From the NCBI RefSeq assembly GCF_011765465.1, contig NZ_CP050265.1:2199501-2263500 (forward strand): 64,000 nt of DNA, given 5' to 3'. This document shows, piece by piece, positions 59,912-64,000 of this stretch. The DNA is from Erythrobacter sp. Its GTDB lineage: Bacteria; Pseudomonadota; Alphaproteobacteria; Sphingomonadales; Sphingomonadaceae. The translations under genes were made by a program, and so were the position numbers. The notes beneath the pieces were generated by a model that was not told the DNA's origin, made no database searches, and saw only the letters and a list, made by a program, of their open reading frames with translations. Within the stretch, counting starts at the first letter, position 1. Each line of letters opens with the position of its first letter.

Positions 59912-61132
59912 CTATTGCGGCGTTTCGCTGACCACTTCGCCGTCGATCACCACGCCCACGGTGTGCGAGGTGTATTCGAACGGGTCCCCATCGAACAGCG
60001 CGACATCGCCGTCCTTGCCGACCTCGAGCGAGCCGACACGGTCGCCGACCCCGACGATGCGCGCGGCATCGATCGTGATCGCGGCGAGCGCCTCGGTCCA
60101 TTCAAGCCCGTTAGCCGCCGCGATGCCCGCTTCCCACAGCACCACGCGGGTCTTGGGCACATAGCCCTCGTAGCCCGACTGGTAGGCGAAGGGGATCCCC
60201 GCTTCGCGCAGCGCCGCGCCGGTGGTGAAGCTCGCGTTCTCGAGCTCGCCATATTGCCGCATCATCGGCGGGTGGAGGATGACGTTGACGCCCGCTTCCT
60301 TGATCGCGTCGGTGAGGAGGTAGGCTTCCGATGCCCCGTCGAGGACCAGGTCGATGCCGAATTCCTCTTTCAGCCGCAGCGCGCTCATGATGTCCTGCGC
60401 GCGGTGCGCGGTGACCAGCAGCGGCGTGCGGCGGGCAAGGACATCGCGCATCACCTGCGTCTCGAGGCTCGGCGGGCCGGACTTGCCTTCCCTCTTGTCG
60501 CCCTTCTCCTCGCCCTCCGCCTGCGCATCGAGCAGCGCCTTGCGGAGCAGGGCGATCTGCTTGGCGCGCGTGCCAGGCGACTTGCCGCCGTTCGCCAGCG
60601 CCCACGGCCCGAGATTGGCCGCGACCATCGCTTGCGGGCGGATAACGGCATCGTCTGCGGTCAGCCCCGTGGTCTTGGCGACCATGGTCTGCCCCGAAAC
60701 GAGCGCGCCGGGACCGTGCCCGGTGTGGATCGTGGTGATCCCGAAGCCGCGCAGCCATTCGACCAGCACGCCTTGCGGATTATAGGCGTCGATCGCGCGC
60801 AGCTGTGGCTGGACCGGGGCGCTCTCGTCGAGCTGGTCCTGGTCCTGGTCCTGGTTGAGATAGCCCGCAAGGCCGACGACCGTGCGCGCATCGACGAGGC
60901 CGGGAGTGACGACCTTGGCCTCGATCACGCGGAAGCCTTCGGGGGCAGGAGTGCTGGCCGCCGGCCCGACCGCGACGATCTTTCCGTCGTCGATCACCAC
61001 CACGCCGTCCTCGATCATCGGGCCGGCCATGGTGTGGACCTGCTCGCCCTTGACCACCACGTCCTGCGCCTGCGCGGAAACGGCGATGCAGAACACCGCG
61101 GCGCTCGCGAACAGCTTGCTCATCATGGTCAT
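59912..61132 (-). CDS. Secreted amidohydrolase-like protein lacking metal ligands
   Basis: The 406-residue product has a signal peptide (KLFASAAVFCIAVSAQAQ) and an amidohydrolase fold. The metal-site segment reads GLVDARTVVGLAGYL where the upstream paralogue has DTHSHIG, and the fifth Asp segment is likewise altered (FAYQSGYEGYVPKTR). One His-containing TAHRAQDIMSALRL segment remains. So the metal centre seems lost or altered. It contains a QDQDQDQ repeat. It overlaps the paralogue by 4 bp, so both are one transcript. Confidence 0.85.
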   Translation of the reverse strand: MTMMSKLFASAAVFCIAVSAQAQDVVVKGEQVHTMAGPMIEDGVVVIDDGKIVAVGPAASTPAPEGFRVIEAKVVTPGLVDARTVVGLAGYLNQDQDQDQLDESAPVQPQLRAIDAYNPQGVLVEWLRGFGITTIHTGHGPGALVSGQTMVAKTTGLTADDAVIRPQAMVAANLGPWALANGGKSPGTRAKQIALLRKALLDAQAEGEEKGDKREGKSGPPSLETQVMRDVLARRTPLLVTAHRAQDIMSALRLKEEFGIDLVLDGASEAYLLTDAIKEAGVNVILHPPMMRQYGELENASFTTGAALREAGIPFAYQSGYEGYVPKTRVVLWEAGIAAANGLEWTEALAAITIDAARIVGVGDRVGSLEVGKDGDVALFDGDPFEYTSHTVGVVIDGEVVSETPQ

Positions 61133-62445
61133 TGTCCGCCCTCCCCTTCGGCGATTTCCCAGTGGTGGTGCGAAGCCTCCATCGGGCTGCCCGCGCCATA
61201 GCCTCCGGTCGCCATCAGGAGGTCCTCCTCGCGGCTGCGGTCGAACAGCTTCTCGCCCTCGACCCAGGTTTCCTCGACATGGGTGTAGACCGACAGCGGA
61301 TCGCCAGAGAGGACGAGGAAATCGGCGTCCTTGCCGGGTTCCAGCGAACCCACGCGGTCGTCGAGCCGCATCTGCTTCGCCCCGTTGATCGTCAGCGCCA
61401 TGAGCGCGCCCTCGCGGCTCATCCCGCCGCGCACCGCCATCGCCGCCTCGCGCAGCATCATGCGCGAGTCGACGATCGGGTCGTCCGAATGGATCGACAC
61501 CAGCACGCCCGCGCGTTCGAGGATGCCCGCATTGTCGAGCCTCAAATCCATCGTCTCAAGCTTGCCGCCCGGCGCATCCAGCGTGATGTTCGACACCGGA
61601 ACGCCCGCTTCGGCAAGCTTGTCGGCGATCTTGTAAGTCTCGGTCCCGTGCTGGATCAGCACGTCGAAGCCGAATTCGCGCTTGAGCCGAAGCACCGTCA
61701 TGATGTCGTCGGCGCGGTGGGTGTGGAAGTGGACGAGCCGTTCGCCCGAGAGCACTTCGCACAGCGCCTCCTTGGCAAGGTCGCGCTTCTTCTTCTCGCC
61801 GTCGCAATAGGCTTGCGCCTCGACGAAGGTCTGGCGCACCAGCGCGGCCGAGCGCGCGCGCGTGCCGGGAAAGCCGCCGCTCCCGCGCATCGAATTGGTG
61901 CCGTTGGCGAACTTGATCCCGCCGATCGCCTCGCCGTCCTCCATGGCGAAGGCGATGTCCTCGACCGTCTTACCCTCGCGCAGCTTCATGTAATAGGTCT
62001 GGCCGCTGACGAGGTGGCCCGACCCCGGCATGACATTGGCCGTTGTGACCCCGCCCGCGCGCGCCTTGGCGATGTTGGAGGAAAGCGGGTTGATCGAATC
62101 CATCGCCCGCACCTCGGGCTGGATCGGGCCGGAGGAATCCGCGCCAGCGACCTGGCCGATATGCGAATGGGTGTCGACGATGCCGGGCATGACGACCTTG
62201 CCGTCGAGCGAACGCCGCTCGGCATCGGCGGGGACCGTGACTTCGGCGCCGACCGCGACGATCTTCCCGTTCTCGATCACCAGCGTGCCGTCTTCGATCG
62301 TCTCACCTGCCATGGTGAGGATCGTCGCATCGGTAAAGGCTATCGCGCGTTCCTGCGCCTGTGCGGGGCTCCCCGCGAGCGAGGCGGCGGCCAGCGCGCT
62401 CCCCGCAAGGGCCGTCATGGCCCGCAATCCGGACTTCGCTTTCAT
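61129..62445 (-). CDS. Secreted metal-dependent amidohydrolase (imidazolonepropionase/aryldialkylphosphatase type)
   Basis: A 438-residue exported amidohydrolase. A signal peptide (to about residue 30) is followed by the classic DTHSHIGQV metal site (about 91-99), the carbamylated-Lys region, VHFHTHRADDIMTVLRL, further His in IHSDDP and the late Asp region, and the GSLEPGKDADFLVLSGDP signature of the final beta-sandwich. Substrate is not predictable. Start 62445 has GGGAGGG upstream. It is first in an operon with the degenerate paralogue at 59912-61132. Confidence 0.9.
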   Translation of the reverse strand: MKAKSGLRAMTALAGSALAAASLAGSPAQAQERAIAFTDATILTMAGETIEDGTLVIENGKIVAVGAEVTVPADAERRSLDGKVVMPGIVDTHSHIGQVAGADSSGPIQPEVRAMDSINPLSSNIAKARAGGVTTANVMPGSGHLVSGQTYYMKLREGKTVEDIAFAMEDGEAIGGIKFANGTNSMRGSGGFPGTRARSAALVRQTFVEAQAYCDGEKKKRDLAKEALCEVLSGERLVHFHTHRADDIMTVLRLKREFGFDVLIQHGTETYKIADKLAEAGVPVSNITLDAPGGKLETMDLRLDNAGILERAGVLVSIHSDDPIVDSRMMLREAAMAVRGGMSREGALMALTINGAKQMRLDDRVGSLEPGKDADFLVLSGDPLSVYTHVEETWVEGEKLFDRSREEDLLMATGGYGAGSPMEASHHHWEIAEGEGGQ

Positions 62446-62531
62446 CTGAAGCGTCCCTCCCTGTTCGTCTTGTCGGCGCGACCCTAGGCTCCGCTGGCGC
62501 ATCCGCAAGCGAAAAGACGCGCGGGAAAGCG

Positions 62532-62981
62532 ATGGAAGATCAAAGGATTTACTGTATCATCGCGCCCATGGAGGAACCGCGCGCCCCGACCGAACCCGAA
62601 GCCCCGAGCGAGGACGGGCACCTCGAACGCGCCGAGCGCGCCTTTCGCTGGGTCGAGCGCGCGCTGCTGGTCGTGACCATGGTGATGACGCTGATCGCCG
62701 CCGGGGCCGAGGTGTGGTCGGTCTATGCCGACCGCCGGATCGAGCTTGCCGACCTGCTGCTGATGTTCCTCTACACCGAGGTGATCGGGATGATCGCGGT
62801 GTTCTACACCGGCAAGGGCGCCTTCTTCGTCTTCCCGATCTTCATCGCGATCACCGCCATCGCCCGGCTGATCGTGCTGCAGGGCAAGGACATGGCGCCC
62901 GAAAACGTCGTGTTCGATGCGGGCGCGATCCTGCTGCTGGCGGTCGCGGCGCTGGTGATCGGGCGCTTTCGCGACAAATAG
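62532..62981 (+). CDS. PsiE-family (phosphate-starvation-inducible) membrane protein
   Basis: A 149-residue integral membrane protein with four predicted helices in the C-terminal two thirds. The motifs RRIELADLLLMFLYTEVIGM and FFVFPIFIAITAIARLIVLQ match the PsiE family, induced by phosphate starvation in E. coli and of unknown activity. The N-terminal 30 residues are charged and Pro-rich. The start at 62532 or 62568 (which omits twelve residues) cannot be decided. Confidence 0.82.
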   Translation: MEDQRIYCIIAPMEEPRAPTEPEAPSEDGHLERAERAFRWVERALLVVTMVMTLIAAGAEVWSVYADRRIELADLLLMFLYTEVIGMIAVFYTGKGAFFVFPIFIAITAIARLIVLQGKDMAPENVVFDAGAILLLAVAALVIGRFRDK

Positions 62982-62990
62982 CGCCGCGGC

Positions 62991-63341
62991 TCAGGTCAGG
63001 CGGGCGAAATTGGCGACACCGGGGGCGGGCGTGCGCCGCGCTTCCGGCTCTTGGCCTACGCCCGCATCCGCCCCGCCGGCAATCGCGCCGAGCGCCCGGG
63101 CGAGCCGCGCAATCGGTTCGCTCGCAAGGCTGTAATAGACGAGCTTGGCCTCCTTGCGCGTTTCGACGAGACCCGCCTTCCTCAGCACGCCGAGCTGCTG
63201 CGAAAGCGCCGGCTGGCCGATGTCGGCGGCGCGGTCGATTTCGCCGACGCTGAGTTCGCCCTCGCCCAGCACTTCGAGGATGCGGAAGCGCAAGGGGTGG
63301 GCGATCGCCTTCAATTCCTCGATCGGCGGTTCGTCGCTCAT
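62991..63341 (-). CDS. ArsR-family winged-helix regulator
   Basis: A 116-residue ArsR/SmtB-type repressor with IEELKAIAHPLRFRILEVLG, an HTH DIGQPALSQQLGVLRKAGLV (about 44-63), and the wing ETRKEAKLVYYSL. It has no Cys, so it is unlikely to bind metals through thiols; it may respond to another signal. The start overlaps the peroxiredoxin stop by four bases, so the peroxiredoxin gene is upstream and both are in one operon, suggesting the regulator controls the peroxiredoxin. Confidence 0.88.
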   Translation of the reverse strand: MSDEPPIEELKAIAHPLRFRILEVLGEGELSVGEIDRAADIGQPALSQQLGVLRKAGLVETRKEAKLVYYSLASEPIARLARALGAIAGGADAGVGQEPEARRTPAPGVANFARLT

Positions 63342-63988
63342 GGCGCATCCCTCTCGCTTTCGAGGAACCATGCCACCGGATCCTTCGCCGCATAGACCGC
63401 GTCGAGATCGTGGCTCGGCGCGCCGAGCAGTTTCTCGCCCGGCTGCCAGTTGGCCGGAGCAAGGCCGCCTTCGCGGTCGATCGCTTGCAGCGCTTCCAAT
63501 GTGCGCAGCATTTCCGGTGTCGAGCGCCCGACATTCGCGGGATAGCAGGTCATCGCCCGGATCGTGCCGGTCGGATCGATGAAGTAGGTCGTCCTCACCG
63601 CCGCGCTGTCATTGTCCTGCGGGGCGACCATGCCGAAGGCGCTGCCGATCACCAGCGTCGGATCCTCGACGATGGGAAAGCGCACCTCCACCCCGAATCG
63701 GTCGCGAATCAGGCGCAGCCAGGCGAAATGGGCGAACAGGCTGTCGACCGACAGCGCCATGAGCGCGCAGTCGAGCGCCTCGAACCGGTCGGCATGGCGG
63801 GCGAGCTCGATGAACTCGGTGGTGCAGACCGGCGTGAAATCGGCCGGGTGCGAGAACAGGATCAGCCAGCGCCCGCGAAAGGCGGACAAGCGCACGGGGC
63901 CGATCGTGGAGCGGGCCTCGAAATCGGGTGCCGTGTCGCCGATGCGCAGGCCGCCGGGGCGGGGAGGGTTTTCGTTTACGTGGTCCAT
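63338..63988 (-). CDS. Peroxiredoxin (Prx6/1-Cys type)
   Basis: A 216-residue thiol peroxidase. The catalytic Cys lies in HPADFTPVCTTEFIE (about 47-61). The C-terminal half is long, as in Prx6-type enzymes, with MTCYPANVGRSTPEMLRTLE, a motif typical of archaeal-type and bacterial Prx6. It reduces H2O2 and organic peroxides. The gene is complete within the window and is coupled to the ArsR-type gene. Confidence 0.92.
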   Translation of the reverse strand: MDHVNENPPRPGGLRIGDTAPDFEARSTIGPVRLSAFRGRWLILFSHPADFTPVCTTEFIELARHADRFEALDCALMALSVDSLFAHFAWLRLIRDRFGVEVRFPIVEDPTLVIGSAFGMVAPQDNDSAAVRTTYFIDPTGTIRAMTCYPANVGRSTPEMLRTLEALQAIDREGGLAPANWQPGEKLLGAPSHDLDAVYAAKDPVAWFLESERDAP

Positions 63989-64000
63989 TTCCCACTCTCA

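Noticed and set aside
60830..60860. Tandem TGGTCC hexamer repeats
   Set aside because: In-frame repeat coding QDQDQDQ within the amidohydrolase; six-base units do not change the frame, so phase variation is unlikely.

Overview
The window looks like a chromosomal segment of a GC-rich alphaproteobacterium, most likely Sphingomonadales and probably the Erythrobacteraceae. This rests on gene families rather than any database search: an Oar-type TonB-dependent receptor, NDUFA12- and SdhAF4-type mitochondrial-like accessory proteins, DUF2155, FtsH modulators HflK/HflC, a [2Fe-2S]-type ferrochelatase and an Mrp beside a molybdenum hydroxylase. Most of the window is ordinary, densely packed core genome with many 4-bp ATGA start/stop overlaps. 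Three tRNA genes (Trp, Lys, Leu) are present; no rRNA or CRISPR array was seen.

Layout. 1-6.5 kb: RlpA (cut by the left edge), nusG, secE, an Na+/alanine symporter, tRNA-Trp, aat, DUF2155, NDUFA12, DUF192, recX. 6.6-24.1 kb: an orphan fatty acyl-AMP ligase, a DUF389 membrane protein, a TelA / XpaC-like / PHA-system cluster, TonB, a large hybrid histidine kinase, a TonB-dependent receptor, a 2-oxoglutarate oxygenase, a nucleoside transporter with an odd insertion, a queuosine-precursor transporter and an MliC-like lipoprotein.

24.16-31.58 kb: an integrative element inserted in tRNA-Lys(UUU). It is bounded by a perfect 37-bp direct repeat of the tRNA 3' end and carries its own tyrosine integrase next to the intact tRNA. 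All recognisable cargo reads leftward: an HNH-like protein, a coiled-coil protein, a possible 24-residue membrane peptide, a small zinc-finger protein, a low-GC lipoprotein, a serine recombinase and a HIRAN-domain membrane protein. A TTGACA promoter box overlapping a perfect operator-like palindrome seems to drive the leftward genes through a long leader with repeated GC-rich hairpins. Two related long hairpins follow two of the genes. No conjugation or structural phage genes are present, so it is either a minimal integrative mobilisable element or a phage-satellite-like island. It is the best candidate here for an undescribed system.

31.6-64 kb: core genome resumes with folK and an N-carbamoylputrescine amidase, a secreted methyltransferase-like protein, msrA, rsmB, an SdhAF4-like protein, hemH followed by a cytochrome P450, mrp followed by an isoquinoline-oxidoreductase-type molybdenum subunit, hflK-hflC-degP, a class A penicillin-binding protein, msrB, a GST, metX-metW (methionine), hisC-tyrA (histidine/aromatic amino acids), ftsE-ftsX followed by YdcF and a 1-acylglycerol-phosphate acyltransferase, tRNA-Leu, a pair of secreted amidohydrolases (one apparently without its metal site), PsiE, and an ArsR-type regulator coupled to a peroxiredoxin. 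Functional themes are envelope building (RlpA, PBP1A, FtsEX, DegP, PlsC), oxidative-damage repair (MsrA, MsrB, peroxiredoxin, GST) and amino-acid synthesis.

All assignments come from reading translated sequence and motifs; no alignment or search was run.
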